NCBI RefSeq assembly: GCF_004834005.1
Contig: NZ_STFF01000004.1
Location: 372,001-436,000 of the forward strand
Direction of reading: 5' to 3'
Length of the DNA stretch: 64,000 nt
Origin: Niastella caeni
Lineage (GTDB): Bacteria > Bacteroidota > Bacteroidia > Chitinophagales > Chitinophagaceae
The notes below the pieces were generated by a model. The model made no database searches, was not told where the DNA came from, and was given only the letters and a program-made list of their open reading frames with translations. This document shows, in pieces, positions 53,259 to 63,431 of the stretch. Numbering within the stretch: the first letter of the stretch is position 1; each line of letters begins with the position of its first letter. The position numbers and the translations under genes are program-made.

Positions 53259-55289
53259 ATGAGCATAGAAAAATTAAATATGCAATCACCTGACCTGGTA
53301 AATGAGAACATTGAAAAACTTGCCGCCTTGTTTCCTAATTGTGTAACCGAAACAGCCCAGGGCAAGAGCATAGATTTCGATCTGCTGAAGCAAGAATTGA
53401 ATCATGCCGTGGTGGAAGGCAATAAAGAGCGGTACCGGCTGGAATGGCCTGGTAAACGGGAATCAATAGTAGCGGCCAATTTGCCCATTAATAAAACACT
53501 TCGCCCCATTAAAGAAGATTCCGTTGACTTTGACAATACAGAAAATCTGTACATAGAAGGCGATAACCTGGAAGTGCTGAAATTATTACAGGAAAGCTAT
53601 CTTGGTAAGATCAATCTGATCTATATTGATCCGCCATATAATACCGGCAAGGATTTTATATACAAAGACAATTTCACTCAAGACAGTAATGAATATAAAG
53701 AGGAAAGCGGTCAAAAGGATGAATACAATCAACGCCTGGTTGCAAATCCTGAAACAGCGGGCCGCTACCATTCTGATTGGTTAAACATGATCTATTCGAG
53801 GATAAAGCTTTCCAGGAATTTATTAACCGATGAAGGTATTATATTAATTAGCATTGATGACAATGAATTGATCAATCTGCGGAAAATTTGTGATGAAATC
53901 TTCGGAGAATTAAACTTTATTGCTACTTTAATTTGGGAAAAAGGAAGAAAGAACGATTCGAGGTTCTTTTCGCAAGGACATGAATATATTTTAGTTTATG
54001 CGAAAGATAAATATAATTTAAAGCAAAAGGATATAAAATGGCGCGAAGAAAAACCCGGTGCGAGAGAAATATACGAAGAGTATCTGCGATTAAGAAAAAT
54101 ATACAACAATGACTTTGAGTCAATTCAATCAGAATTAAAGAAATTCTATTCTAACCTGCCAAACGAACACCCTTCAAAAAAACACGCAAGATATTCGAAT
54201 GTTGACGAAAGAGGTGTGTGGAGAGACGATAATATGTCGTTACCACGAGGCGGCGCCAGATATGAAGTTATTCATCCCATTACAGGAAAGCCTTGCGCCA
54301 TTCCTCCCGGCGGATGGCGATATGCAACATTGGAAGTTATGATGCAGAAAATAAAAGATGGTTATGTTGTTTTCCGTAAAGATCATACAGAACCTCCAAT
54401 TCGAAAAACCTATCTTGTCAGAGGAGATGAAGATGCTTCAAAATATAATGAATCGAATGAAGAAGATGAAGATGACAACGATAATTCGGGTGACTTAGGA
54501 CTTCAGGTGATTGGCACTTATTTTTATCGCAGCGGGCTACAGGCTACTAATGAACTTCAAAAACTTTTTAATGAACAGAAAATATTTAATAATCCAAAAG
54601 ATCACGAAATACTGGCGCGCTTGATCGATTATTGTACATGTCAGAATAAGAATGCAATAATACTTGATTTTTTTAGCGGATCTGCTTCTTCTGCCCAGGC
54701 TGTTATGCAATTAAATACAATCGGAAATGGTAAAAGGAAATATATTCACGTACAGATACCGGAAAATACTGGTGAAAAAGCTCAAGCCTACAAAGCCGGT
54801 TACAAAAATATTTGTGAGATAGGCAAAGAACGCATCCGCCGAGCTGCGAAAAAAATCAAAGAAGAAACGGGTGCTGATATTGATTATGGTTTCCGCGTAT
54901 ATCGCCTTGACAGCAGCAACATGCAGGATGTATACTACAAACCACAGGATTACCAGCAGTCAGCCCTGGATCTCTTTGCCGACAATGTAAAGCCTGATCG
55001 AACCGCCGATGATTTATTAACCCAGGTGATATTGAGTTGGGGTTTACCATTGAGCCTGAAAATTGAGCAAATTACCGTTGAAGGCAAGCAAGTATTTAAA
55101 GTAGCTGAAAACTCTTTATATGCCTGCTTTGATAAAGGAATAGACGAAGCCTTTGCCAAAGCAATTGCCGAAGACCAGCCCTTACGGATAGTGTTCCGCG
55201 ATAATGGCTTTAAAGACGACACGGCCAAATCGAACGTAAAGCAATTGTTGAAACAATTGAGTCCTGAAACTGAAATGAAAGTAATTTAA
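53259..55289 (+). CDS. mod: Type III restriction-modification DNA methyltransferase (Mod)
   Basis: 676 residues. Motif IV DPPYNTG (Asp124-Pro-Pro-Tyr127) precedes motif I DFFSGSASSAQA (Phe472 region), the order of beta-class N6-adenine methyltransferases. The stretch between (about 150-450) holds the target-recognition part, including an acidic run (EEDEDDNDNSGDLG). It methylates adenine at an asymmetric site and provides site recognition for the Res subunit encoded next, with 2 bp between stop and start. Confidence 0.93.
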   Translation: MSIEKLNMQSPDLVNENIEKLAALFPNCVTETAQGKSIDFDLLKQELNHAVVEGNKERYRLEWPGKRESIVAANLPINKTLRPIKEDSVDFDNTENLYIEGDNLEVLKLLQESYLGKINLIYIDPPYNTGKDFIYKDNFTQDSNEYKEESGQKDEYNQRLVANPETAGRYHSDWLNMIYSRIKLSRNLLTDEGIILISIDDNELINLRKICDEIFGELNFIATLIWEKGRKNDSRFFSQGHEYILVYAKDKYNLKQKDIKWREEKPGAREIYEEYLRLRKIYNNDFESIQSELKKFYSNLPNEHPSKKHARYSNVDERGVWRDDNMSLPRGGARYEVIHPITGKPCAIPPGGWRYATLEVMMQKIKDGYVVFRKDHTEPPIRKTYLVRGDEDASKYNESNEEDEDDNDNSGDLGLQVIGTYFYRSGLQATNELQKLFNEQKIFNNPKDHEILARLIDYCTCQNKNAIILDFFSGSASSAQAVMQLNTIGNGKRKYIHVQIPENTGEKAQAYKAGYKNICEIGKERIRRAAKKIKEETGADIDYGFRVYRLDSSNMQDVYYKPQDYQQSALDLFADNVKPDRTADDLLTQVILSWGLPLSLKIEQITVEGKQVFKVAENSLYACFDKGIDEAFAKAIAEDQPLRIVFRDNGFKDDTAKSNVKQLLKQLSPETEMKVI

Positions 55290-55291
55290 TT

Positions 55292-58200
55292 ATGAAGCTA
55301 CAATTTAAAGAGCAGGACTTCCAGGTACAGGCTGTAAAGGCGGTAGTTGATTGTTTTCTGGGCCAACCCTTAAAAACCAATAGCTTTACCCTGGAGCGTA
55401 GCCAGAATATTCAACGCAAGGCGAAACTGGCGGCAGCCGGCGCTACCGAAATTGATTATGCGTTAGAAGAAGAGATCGGCTACCGTAACAGCCCCATACA
55501 GATACCCGAGAGTGTAATATTAAATAATATTCAGCAGGTACAGCAACGTAACGACCTTCATGAAAGCCTGCAAATTGAAAGGCCCAAAGGTGCCAAACTT
55601 GGCTACAATCTTACTATAGAAATGGAAACGGGGACGGGTAAAACTTATACCTATATCCGTACTATGTACGAACTGCATAAACATTATGGCTGGAGCAAGT
55701 TCATTGTTATTGTTCCGAGCATTGCCATTCGCGAAGGCGTATATAAATCCTTCCAGGTTACCCAGGACCATTTCCAGGAACATTACGGTCACAAGATCAA
55801 TCCTTTCATTTATAATTCGGGCCGCCCGCAGGATATTGAAAATTTCGCCTCTGATAGCCGTATAAGTGTAATGATCATCAATACGCAGGCTTTCAATGCC
55901 AGTGGGGCCGATGCCAGACGTATTTACCAGGAGCTTGACCAGTTCGGCACCCGAAAGCCGATTGACATTATTGCCCAAACGAAACCTATACTTATTATAG
56001 ATGAACCCCAATCGGTAGATGGCGACAAAACATTGAAAAGCATGCAGGACTTTCATCCTTTGTTTACTCTGCGCTACTCTGCTACGCACAAAGTGGAATA
56101 CAACAAGGTATATCGCCTTGACGCTTTGGATGCTTACCACAAACACCTGGTGAAAAAAATACAGGTAAAGGGTATCAACCTGAAAGGCTCTACCGGCACC
56201 ACAGGCTATTTGTATTTAGAGCAAATAAGCCTGAGTACAACCAAACCGCCCTACGCTATAATTGAATTTGAAAAGCGTGCAGGTGAAGGCGTTAAAAAAA
56301 TAAGGCAGAAACTAGGTGAAGGGGCCAACCTTTATGAACTTTCCGGTCAACTTCCTGTCTATAAGAATCACACTATTACCGAAATCAACGGCTACCTGAA
56401 TAAAGTGGTCATCAACGGGCAGGACATATTCCCCGGCGACATTGTGAACAGCCACGACGAATTTGCTTTCCGCAGGGTACAAATTCGGGAAACGATTTTA
56501 TCGCACTTTCAAAAAGAAAAACAATTGTTCGATAAAGGCGTTAAAGTACTTTCCCTCTTCTTTATTGATTCTGTAGAAAAATACCGGTTATACAACGAAT
56601 CGGGAGAAGAGACTTTGGGTGAATATGCCAGTATCTTTGAAGAAGAATATATTAATGTACGGAATGAGTTTTTAGAACTTATACGGCAATTGCAAAACGA
56701 AGAAGAGAGACACACAAATACCGGCTATGTTCAATACCTGCAACGAGATGAGGTTCGTAAAGTACATAACGGTTATTTTTCCATTGACAAAAAGGGAAAA
56801 TCAGTTGAACCCTCCGTTAAAACAGATAAGCAAACAAAAGAAGAATATTCAGACGATATCTCCGCATACGATTTGATCATGAAGGATAAGGAAAGGCTGC
56901 TAAGCTTTGGCGAACCTGTGCGTTTTATCTTCTCGCATTCGGCGCTGAAAGAAGGATGGGATAACCCCAATGTATTTCAAATATGCGCCCTGAAAAATGC
57001 CGAAAGCGGGAGCCTTACCCGACGGAGACAGGAGGTAGGCCGTGGTATGCGTTTGTGTGTTGATAAACGGGGGGTAAGGCAAGACTTTGAGTTTATTGGA
57101 GAACAGGTGCATGAACTGAACAAACTTACAGTCATCGCTTCTGAGAGCTACGAAGCCTTCGCCAAAGGCCTGCAAATGGAGATAGCCGCAACACTGAAAG
57201 ACCGGCCACAGAAAGCGGAAGTACAATACTTTATTGGCAGGATGGTGACTAATGAAAAAGGGGAAGAACACCGGCTAACCGAAGAGGATGCCAAAAAGCT
57301 GAACAAGTGGCTATTCAAGCATGATGTGATCGATGAAAACGATAAGATAACAATAACAGGCCGGGAGTTGATTGAGCAAAGCACCATGCCCCTTCCGGAA
57401 AACCTGGAACCTTTCCGGGCTTCTATCGGACAATTACTGCAATCCATTTATACGGGCGAATCTTTTAAACCGGAAGACGAACGCCAGACCATTGTACTGA
57501 ACCCGAATGCCAATTTCAGGAAAAAAGAATTCCAGGAGCTTTGGGAAAAGATCAACCTTAAAACTATTTATGAAGTTCAATTTGATACAGAAAAACTACT
57601 AAGTGATAGCAAAGACCGTATCAATGCCCAATTGCACATAAGCAACCTTGTATATGAATTAAAAACCGGAGAATTGCAGGATGGTACTAAAGAAGAAATG
57701 GAAGCCGGCAACCTGGTAAAGGAATCTGCCAGAGAATACCTAAAAATAAATAAAGACTACTTTACCAATGCCACATATGATATTGTAGGCGAAATTGAAG
57801 CGCAGACCAACCTTACCAGGCGTACCATCGTAGCCATTCTGAAGTCTATTAAAGAAGAGAAGTTTTTGTTGATGCGCAAAAATCCGGAAGAGTTTATTGC
57901 CCGGTGCAGCAAACTGATCAACGAAGTAAAAGCCAGCCTGATCATCAATAATATTGTATACCACAAGATTGAAGAAAGGCATGACGCCAAAACGGTATTT
58001 ACTAATGATAAGTATGCCCTGCGAAATTCCGAATTGCTTAAAAAACATATCTATGATTACCTGACTTCAGATTCAACTATTGAAGCAGATTTTGCGAAGG
58101 CGCTTGAAAACAGCGTGGAAGTGGTTGTATACGCCAAACTACCCAAAAGTTTCAAGATTACTACGCCTGTTGCTGACTATAGTCCTGACTGGGCCATTGT

Positions 58201-58396
58201 GTTCGACAAAAACAAGGTACGGCATATTTATTTCGTTGCTGAGACCAAAGGGTCAGATTCAGATCTGGAATTGAGAGAGATTGAAAAACTTAAAATACAT
58301 TGTGCAGAGCGACATTTTGAAACCATCAGTGGTGGTGTTGTGAAATTTTCAAAAGTGAGCAGTTACGACAAGCTTATGGCCATTGTTAATGGATAA
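55292..58396 (+). CDS. res: Type III restriction helicase-nuclease (Res)
   Basis: 1034 residues. SF2 helicase motifs: Walker A GTGKT at 114-118 (Lys117), DEPQ at 237-240, and motif VI RRRQEVGRGMRL near 575. The C-terminal nuclease has a PD-(D/E)xK arrangement, PD966 and E984-T-K986 (DYSPDWAI and AETKG), about 18 residues apart. This fits the Res subunit, which translocates and cuts after meeting another complex. Two bases separate it from mod. Confidence 0.93.
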   Translation: MKLQFKEQDFQVQAVKAVVDCFLGQPLKTNSFTLERSQNIQRKAKLAAAGATEIDYALEEEIGYRNSPIQIPESVILNNIQQVQQRNDLHESLQIERPKGAKLGYNLTIEMETGTGKTYTYIRTMYELHKHYGWSKFIVIVPSIAIREGVYKSFQVTQDHFQEHYGHKINPFIYNSGRPQDIENFASDSRISVMIINTQAFNASGADARRIYQELDQFGTRKPIDIIAQTKPILIIDEPQSVDGDKTLKSMQDFHPLFTLRYSATHKVEYNKVYRLDALDAYHKHLVKKIQVKGINLKGSTGTTGYLYLEQISLSTTKPPYAIIEFEKRAGEGVKKIRQKLGEGANLYELSGQLPVYKNHTITEINGYLNKVVINGQDIFPGDIVNSHDEFAFRRVQIRETILSHFQKEKQLFDKGVKVLSLFFIDSVEKYRLYNESGEETLGEYASIFEEEYINVRNEFLELIRQLQNEEERHTNTGYVQYLQRDEVRKVHNGYFSIDKKGKSVEPSVKTDKQTKEEYSDDISAYDLIMKDKERLLSFGEPVRFIFSHSALKEGWDNPNVFQICALKNAESGSLTRRRQEVGRGMRLCVDKRGVRQDFEFIGEQVHELNKLTVIASESYEAFAKGLQMEIAATLKDRPQKAEVQYFIGRMVTNEKGEEHRLTEEDAKKLNKWLFKHDVIDENDKITITGRELIEQSTMPLPENLEPFRASIGQLLQSIYTGESFKPEDERQTIVLNPNANFRKKEFQELWEKINLKTIYEVQFDTEKLLSDSKDRINAQLHISNLVYELKTGELQDGTKEEMEAGNLVKESAREYLKINKDYFTNATYDIVGEIEAQTNLTRRTIVAILKSIKEEKFLLMRKNPEEFIARCSKLINEVKASLIINNIVYHKIEERHDAKTVFTNDKYALRNSELLKKHIYDYLTSDSTIEADFAKALENSVEVVVYAKLPKSFKITTPVADYSPDWAIVFDKNKVRHIYFVAETKGSDSDLELREIEKLKIHCAERHFETISGGVVKFSKVSSYDKLMAIVNG

Positions 58397-58415
58397 TAAC
58401 GATTAATTGTGGATT

Positions 58416-59417
58416 ATGGAAAAGGAGAAAATCATCATTTACAATACCACCGACGGCAAAGTATCGGTTGCATTGTATGCGAGAGAAGGGAATGTATGGA
58501 TGAACCAAAGTCAACTAGCGGAACTTTTTGACACATCGGTTCCCAATATCAGCATGCACATATCTAACATACTGAAAGAAAATGAGTTGCATGCCAATTC
58601 AGTTATTAAGGAATACTTAAATACTGCCTCCGATGGCAAGCAATACACGGTGTCTTTCTATTCGCTGGATATGATACTGGCCATTGGCTTTAGGGTACGT
58701 AGTAAAAGAGGTACCCAATTTCGGATTTGGGCTAATCAAAACCTTCGGGAGTACATGATCAAAGGGTTTGTGATGGATGATGAACGGCTGAAAAAACCGG
58801 ATGGCCGCCCGGACTATTTTGATGAATTGCTGGAACGGATTCGTGATATCCGGTCTTCTGAAAAGCGATTCTATCAAAAAGTACGGGACTTATTTGCTCT
58901 TAGCACAGACTATGACCCTACCGACAAAGCAACCCAGATGTTCTTTGCCGAAACCCAAAACAAGTTACTGTATGCTGTTACCGGCAAAACCGCTGCTGAA
59001 ATTATAGTTACCCGGGCGGATGCCAACAAACCGAATATGGCGCTTACTTCCTGGAAAGGAAGCATTGTACGCAAACAGGATATATTAATTGCCAAGAATT
59101 ACCTTTCCGAAGATGAAATAGACACGTTAAACCGCCTGGTTGTAATATTTTTAGAAACTGCCGAGTTCCGGGCTAAAAACCGCAACAGCCTCACTATGGG
59201 TTTCTGGAAGGAAAATGTAGATAAGATTCTTGAGTTTAATGAACGGCAGGTATTGCACCATGCCGGAAGTATCAGTAATGCACAAATGGAAGAAAAAGTG
59301 CAGGAAATATACGAAACGTTCGATAAAAAGCGAAAAGCATATGAAGTAAAACAAGCCGATTTGCAAGACCTGGAGGACCTGAACAAAAAAGTGAGCTCAA
59401 AACGAAAAGATCCATAA
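58416..59417 (+). CDS. RhuM-family protein
   Basis: 333 residues from the ATG at 58416 (a TTG 9 bp earlier is an alternative). N-terminal winged-helix-like region (NQSQLAELFDTSVPNISMH) and the RhuM core with YSLDMILAIGFRVRSKRGTQ. RhuM proteins are found in pathogenicity islands and near phage-defence genes; the biochemical role is unsettled. It starts 19 bp after res. Confidence 0.85.
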   Translation: MEKEKIIIYNTTDGKVSVALYAREGNVWMNQSQLAELFDTSVPNISMHISNILKENELHANSVIKEYLNTASDGKQYTVSFYSLDMILAIGFRVRSKRGTQFRIWANQNLREYMIKGFVMDDERLKKPDGRPDYFDELLERIRDIRSSEKRFYQKVRDLFALSTDYDPTDKATQMFFAETQNKLLYAVTGKTAAEIIVTRADANKPNMALTSWKGSIVRKQDILIAKNYLSEDEIDTLNRLVVIFLETAEFRAKNRNSLTMGFWKENVDKILEFNERQVLHHAGSISNAQMEEKVQEIYETFDKKRKAYEVKQADLQDLEDLNKKVSSKRKDP

Positions 59418-59446
59418 CTATCATATATTTCATTAATGCCTGACCA

Positions 59447-62400
59447 TTGAAACTAATCGATAATGTAAATAACCGACTGGGTGACGACCTGAAAGCCTGC
59501 ATACAGAAAAATAGTAAGCTTTGTATTGCAGCCTCAACGTTTTCCATATATGCGTATGAGGTGTTGAAAAAGGAACTTGAAAAAATTAATGAACTACGTT
59601 TTGTATTTACCTCCCCTACTTTTGTAGAGGAAAAGTTCACTCAGGAAATTCCTAAATTTTATATTCCGCATATTTTTAAAGAATCTGATTTATGCGGCGG
59701 AGAATTTGAACTTAGGCTGAAAAACCAACTAAACCAACGAGCAATAGCAAAAGAATGCTCGCGGTGGGTTAAAGAAAAAGTAACCTTTAAATCGAATAAG
59801 CACCATCAACTTCCTCTGAGCGGTATCATTCATGTACAAAATCCTGATCAGTCTGCATACGCTTATGCCGGCGTCAACAGTTTTACTACTTCTGATTTGG
59901 GTATTACGCACAAAAAGGGTTTTCCAACGCTGATTCAAAAAGCTGATTTTCCACAAAGCGAAGCTTACCTGAAATGGTTTGATCAGATATGGGAAAACGA
60001 AGAAGATTTAAAGGATGTAACCCGAAAAGTGCAGGATTACTTTGAAAATGCTTATAAAGAAAACAGCCCGGAATTTATTTACTTCATAACCCTGTACAAT
60101 ATATTCAATGACTTTCTTCAGGATATATCCCTGGACAACCTACCTAATGACCAGATAGGTTTTAAGGATTCGCTGATTTGGAACAAGCTTTACAATTTTC
60201 AAAAGGATGCGGTAATCGGAGCCATTAACAAACTTGAAAAATACAATGGCTGCATTTTGGCCGATAGTGTAGGCCTGGGAAAAACCTTTTCTGCTTTAGG
60301 GATTATCAAGTACTATGAAATGCGGAACAAAGATGTGTTGGTACTTTGCCCTAAAAAACTGGAAGCTAATTGGAATACTTACCGGCACAATGATAAGAAC
60401 AATATTTTGGCAGCCGACCGTTTCAGGTATGATGTGTTGTTCCATACCGATCTATCCAGAGATCGGGGTATGAGCAACGGCAGAAGCCTGGAAAATGTAA
60501 ACTGGGGTAATTACGGACTGGTAGTTATTGACGAATCACACAACTTCCGTAATAACAACCCTTATTCCGATAGGGAAAACCGATACCAAAAGTTACTTCG
60601 AAAAGTGATTAAAGAGGGTATTGAAACCAAAGTGCTGATGTTATCGGCTACCCCCGTAAACAACCGCTTTAATGACCTGAAGAATCAACTGGCCCTTGCT
60701 TACGAGGGCGAACCGGCGCAGATTGATACAAAGCTGGATACTAACGGCGGCATTGACCAGATTTTCAGGAAGGCTCAACAGGCATTCAATGTTTGGAGTA
60801 AATACGATACCGAAGAACGTACCACCACAAAACTCCTGGATATGCTGGATTTTGATTTCTTTGAAATTCTCGATTCCCTCACAATTGCGCGTTCCAGAAA
60901 GCACATCACCACTTATTACGACACAACAGCTATTGGTAAATTTCCCGAGCGTAATAAACCTATTTCCATTGAAAGCCGGCTTACAGATGATGGACATGTT
61001 ACTTATGTGGACATTGCCGAGCGATTGACCATGCTTAATTTATCGGTTTATACTCCCTTAAATTACCTATTGCCCAGTAAGCTGGAATTGTATAGAGATT
61101 TATATGAAAGTGAAGTAAGATCAGGAGCGGGTCGGTTATCCCAGATAGACCGTGACAATAGTTTACGGATACTTATGCGGATTAACCTGTTGAAACGACT
61201 TGAAAGTTCCGTTGACTCTTTCAGGATCACCCTTGAAGGAATTATCACTCAAATTGAGCAGCTTATAAAAATTATAGCACAGGAAGCAAAAGGGGAATAT
61301 GAAGGCATACAAGCCAGAATGAATGATGAAGATTTTGATTGGGAAGCGGAATGGGGAGAAGAAGAAATGGTAATAGGCAAAAGAATCAAGGTACATATTG
61401 CCGATATGGACACGCGAAGATGGAAGGAAGATCTAAATGAAGATTTGTCAGTGCTGAAACATTTGTGGAATAGTATTGAAAATATAAAAGGCGCAAAGGA
61501 CTACAAGCTGCAGCAACTCATTAAGTTACTGGATAACAAAATCAATACCCCATTTAATTCCGGCAACCAAAAGGCTATCATTTTTACAGCTTTTGCCGAC
61601 ACTGCCAATTATTTGTATGAAAATATACAGGGCTATTTAAAAAAGAAATATGGCATTCATACTGCGCTGATTACCGGTTCGCGGCGAACCAGCAACGCCA
61701 GAAAAATTCCTTCTGATCTCAATCCTCTACTAACCTGCTTTTCGCCTTTATCGAAAGATAAAGCGCTTTTGTATCCAAGCTTTACCGACTCAATTGATTT
61801 GCTTATTGCAACAGATTGTATTTCGGAAGGTCAGAATTTGCAGGACTGCGATTATCTTATCAATTATGATATTCATTGGAATCCGGTTCGCATCATTCAA
61901 CGATTTGGGCGAATTGACCGGATTGGTTCAAAAAATGCTTCTATTACTTTGGTGAATTTCTGGCCAGATGTTACCCTGGATGCATATATTAATCTAAAAC
62001 AGCGGGTGGAGAACCGGATGTTGATTGGCAATATGGCCAGTACAGGCGATGACAATATCCTGAATACAGATGAAAAGGACCTGGAATACCGAAAAATTCA
62101 GTTGCAGAAATTAAAGGAAGAAGTAATTGATTTGGAAGACCTGCGGGAAGGAGTTAGCATAACAGATCTTGGTTTAAACGATTTCAGGGTTGATCTTTCG
62201 AATTACATCAAGATGTATGGTGAAATGGCCCATATCCCGGAAGGATTACATGCTGTAGTTAAAGCTACAGAGTTTTTACAACCAGGTGTAATATTTGTGT
62301 TAAAAAATATTCATTCAAGTGTGAATATTAATAAGCTTAATCGCCTGCATCCTTATTACCTGGTTTACATAAAAAATTCAGGCGAGCTCTACCTTAATCA

Positions 62401-62680
62401 TATAGAATCCAAAAAGATCCTGGATGCAGTGCGTATGTTATGCAAAGGCCGGCAGGAACCCATTGCCGATTTATGCAAAACTTTAAGCGAAGAAACGGCT
62501 GAATACCATGAGATGCAAACTTATTCCCAACTGCTCAGGCAAAGCATAGGTACTATTTTGCAAACCGAAGAAGAAAAAGAAGTACTCAGCCTGTTTAGAT
62601 CGGGCGGCACCACAGCCCTAACAGATAAATTTCGTGGGATTGAGGATTTTAAACTGGTTTCATTCCTAATAGTTCGCTAA
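59447..62680 (+). CDS. SNF2-type helicase with PLD-like N-terminus
   Basis: 1077 residues. The N-terminal about 200 residues have a phospholipase-D-like pattern (AYAGVNSFTTSDLG) but I do not find the HxK residues, so this half may be inactive or bind DNA only. The SNF2/SF2 helicase core has GLGKT (276-280), DESH (362-365), LSATPVNN, and motif VI RFGRIDRIGS. The start is TTG at 59447; the only nearby ATG runs into a stop within five codons. Homologues occur in DISARM- and HepA-like defence contexts. A translocase acting with the Mod/Res complex is plausible. Confidence 0.85.
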   Translation: MKLIDNVNNRLGDDLKACIQKNSKLCIAASTFSIYAYEVLKKELEKINELRFVFTSPTFVEEKFTQEIPKFYIPHIFKESDLCGGEFELRLKNQLNQRAIAKECSRWVKEKVTFKSNKHHQLPLSGIIHVQNPDQSAYAYAGVNSFTTSDLGITHKKGFPTLIQKADFPQSEAYLKWFDQIWENEEDLKDVTRKVQDYFENAYKENSPEFIYFITLYNIFNDFLQDISLDNLPNDQIGFKDSLIWNKLYNFQKDAVIGAINKLEKYNGCILADSVGLGKTFSALGIIKYYEMRNKDVLVLCPKKLEANWNTYRHNDKNNILAADRFRYDVLFHTDLSRDRGMSNGRSLENVNWGNYGLVVIDESHNFRNNNPYSDRENRYQKLLRKVIKEGIETKVLMLSATPVNNRFNDLKNQLALAYEGEPAQIDTKLDTNGGIDQIFRKAQQAFNVWSKYDTEERTTTKLLDMLDFDFFEILDSLTIARSRKHITTYYDTTAIGKFPERNKPISIESRLTDDGHVTYVDIAERLTMLNLSVYTPLNYLLPSKLELYRDLYESEVRSGAGRLSQIDRDNSLRILMRINLLKRLESSVDSFRITLEGIITQIEQLIKIIAQEAKGEYEGIQARMNDEDFDWEAEWGEEEMVIGKRIKVHIADMDTRRWKEDLNEDLSVLKHLWNSIENIKGAKDYKLQQLIKLLDNKINTPFNSGNQKAIIFTAFADTANYLYENIQGYLKKKYGIHTALITGSRRTSNARKIPSDLNPLLTCFSPLSKDKALLYPSFTDSIDLLIATDCISEGQNLQDCDYLINYDIHWNPVRIIQRFGRIDRIGSKNASITLVNFWPDVTLDAYINLKQRVENRMLIGNMASTGDDNILNTDEKDLEYRKIQLQKLKEEVIDLEDLREGVSITDLGLNDFRVDLSNYIKMYGEMAHIPEGLHAVVKATEFLQPGVIFVLKNIHSSVNINKLNRLHPYYLVYIKNSGELYLNHIESKKILDAVRMLCKGRQEPIADLCKTLSEETAEYHEMQTYSQLLRQSIGTILQTEEEKEVLSLFRSGGTTALTDKFRGIEDFKLVSFLIVR

Positions 62681-63343
62681 ATGGAAATATTCAACCTTCC
62701 GCCTGCTACCATAGTGAACAGGGTGATACCCAAGAATGCTTTTGACAGGTACACAACTACCAGGCAAAAGAAACTTTTCACTGATTTAATATTACGTATT
62801 ACATGGATACATAAACTTTCACCTGAAACAATTAACCTTGAATCAAAAGAAATTATAGAGATCCAGATTTTCAGAATAGAGTTAAAGACAAAGGAAAATA
62901 TAACCTCCTTACTTGAAGTCATTGACAAAGCCGTTCCCTACCCTATTATTTTTATTGTGGAATATAACGGAAATGTTTATCTATCAACTTCCCCTAAGCA
63001 TCCTCATCCGGTGAATTCAGACAATTGTATAATTGACTGGACATTTACAACAGATTGGTTTACCCCAGCCAGCAATAGCTACCGTTTGGAGCTTCAAAAA
63101 AACCTGGATGCAATATATCAGGAGTTCTGTGTGCAGCTTTCTGGCAATCTTCAATTTGCCAAAAAGTCAATTCAGGAACTTATTGACCATAGCCGTTTAA
63201 TAGACAGCTTACGTAAAGAAATCGCCAGATTAAAAGCAAGTATTGTCAATAGTCAACAGTTCAAGCAAAAAGTTGAGCTAAATTTGAGACTGAAAGCTGC
63301 TGAGATGGAACTTAGGTCTCTTTTGATGGATTCTGCACGGTAG
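62681..63343 (+). CDS. DUF4391-type protein
   Basis: 220 residues beginning MEIFNLPPATIVNRVIPKNAF, the start typical of DUF4391-type proteins, with a C-terminal coiled coil (about 165-220, IARLKASIVNSQQFKQKVEL). The ATG directly follows the helicase stop, so translation is probably coupled. Such proteins accompany SNF2/PLD helicases in defence loci, but no function is known to me. Confidence 0.8.
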   Translation: MEIFNLPPATIVNRVIPKNAFDRYTTTRQKKLFTDLILRITWIHKLSPETINLESKEIIEIQIFRIELKTKENITSLLEVIDKAVPYPIIFIVEYNGNVYLSTSPKHPHPVNSDNCIIDWTFTTDWFTPASNSYRLELQKNLDAIYQEFCVQLSGNLQFAKKSIQELIDHSRLIDSLRKEIARLKASIVNSQQFKQKVELNLRLKAAEMELRSLLMDSAR

Positions 63344-63380
63344 AGATGTTTTCACTTAAAAGGCACTATACTTTTTGAAT

Positions 63381-63417
63381 AAACACAAAACCCGCGCTTC
63401 AGGTGGGTTTTGTGTTT
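63381..63417 (+). terminator. Terminator closing the defence operon
   Basis: AAACACAAAACCC (63381-63393) and GGGTTTTGTGTTT (63405-63417) are perfect 13-bp arms over an 11-base loop, followed by more T. Being symmetric, it can also serve the convergent gene at 63432. Confidence 0.9.
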
Positions 63418-63431
63418 TTGTTCTTCTTTGA

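Noticed and set aside
55520..56146. 208-codon ORF antisense to the Res gene
   Set aside because: It overlaps the helicase core, whose motifs are intact on the plus strand; the antisense product has no recognisable features.
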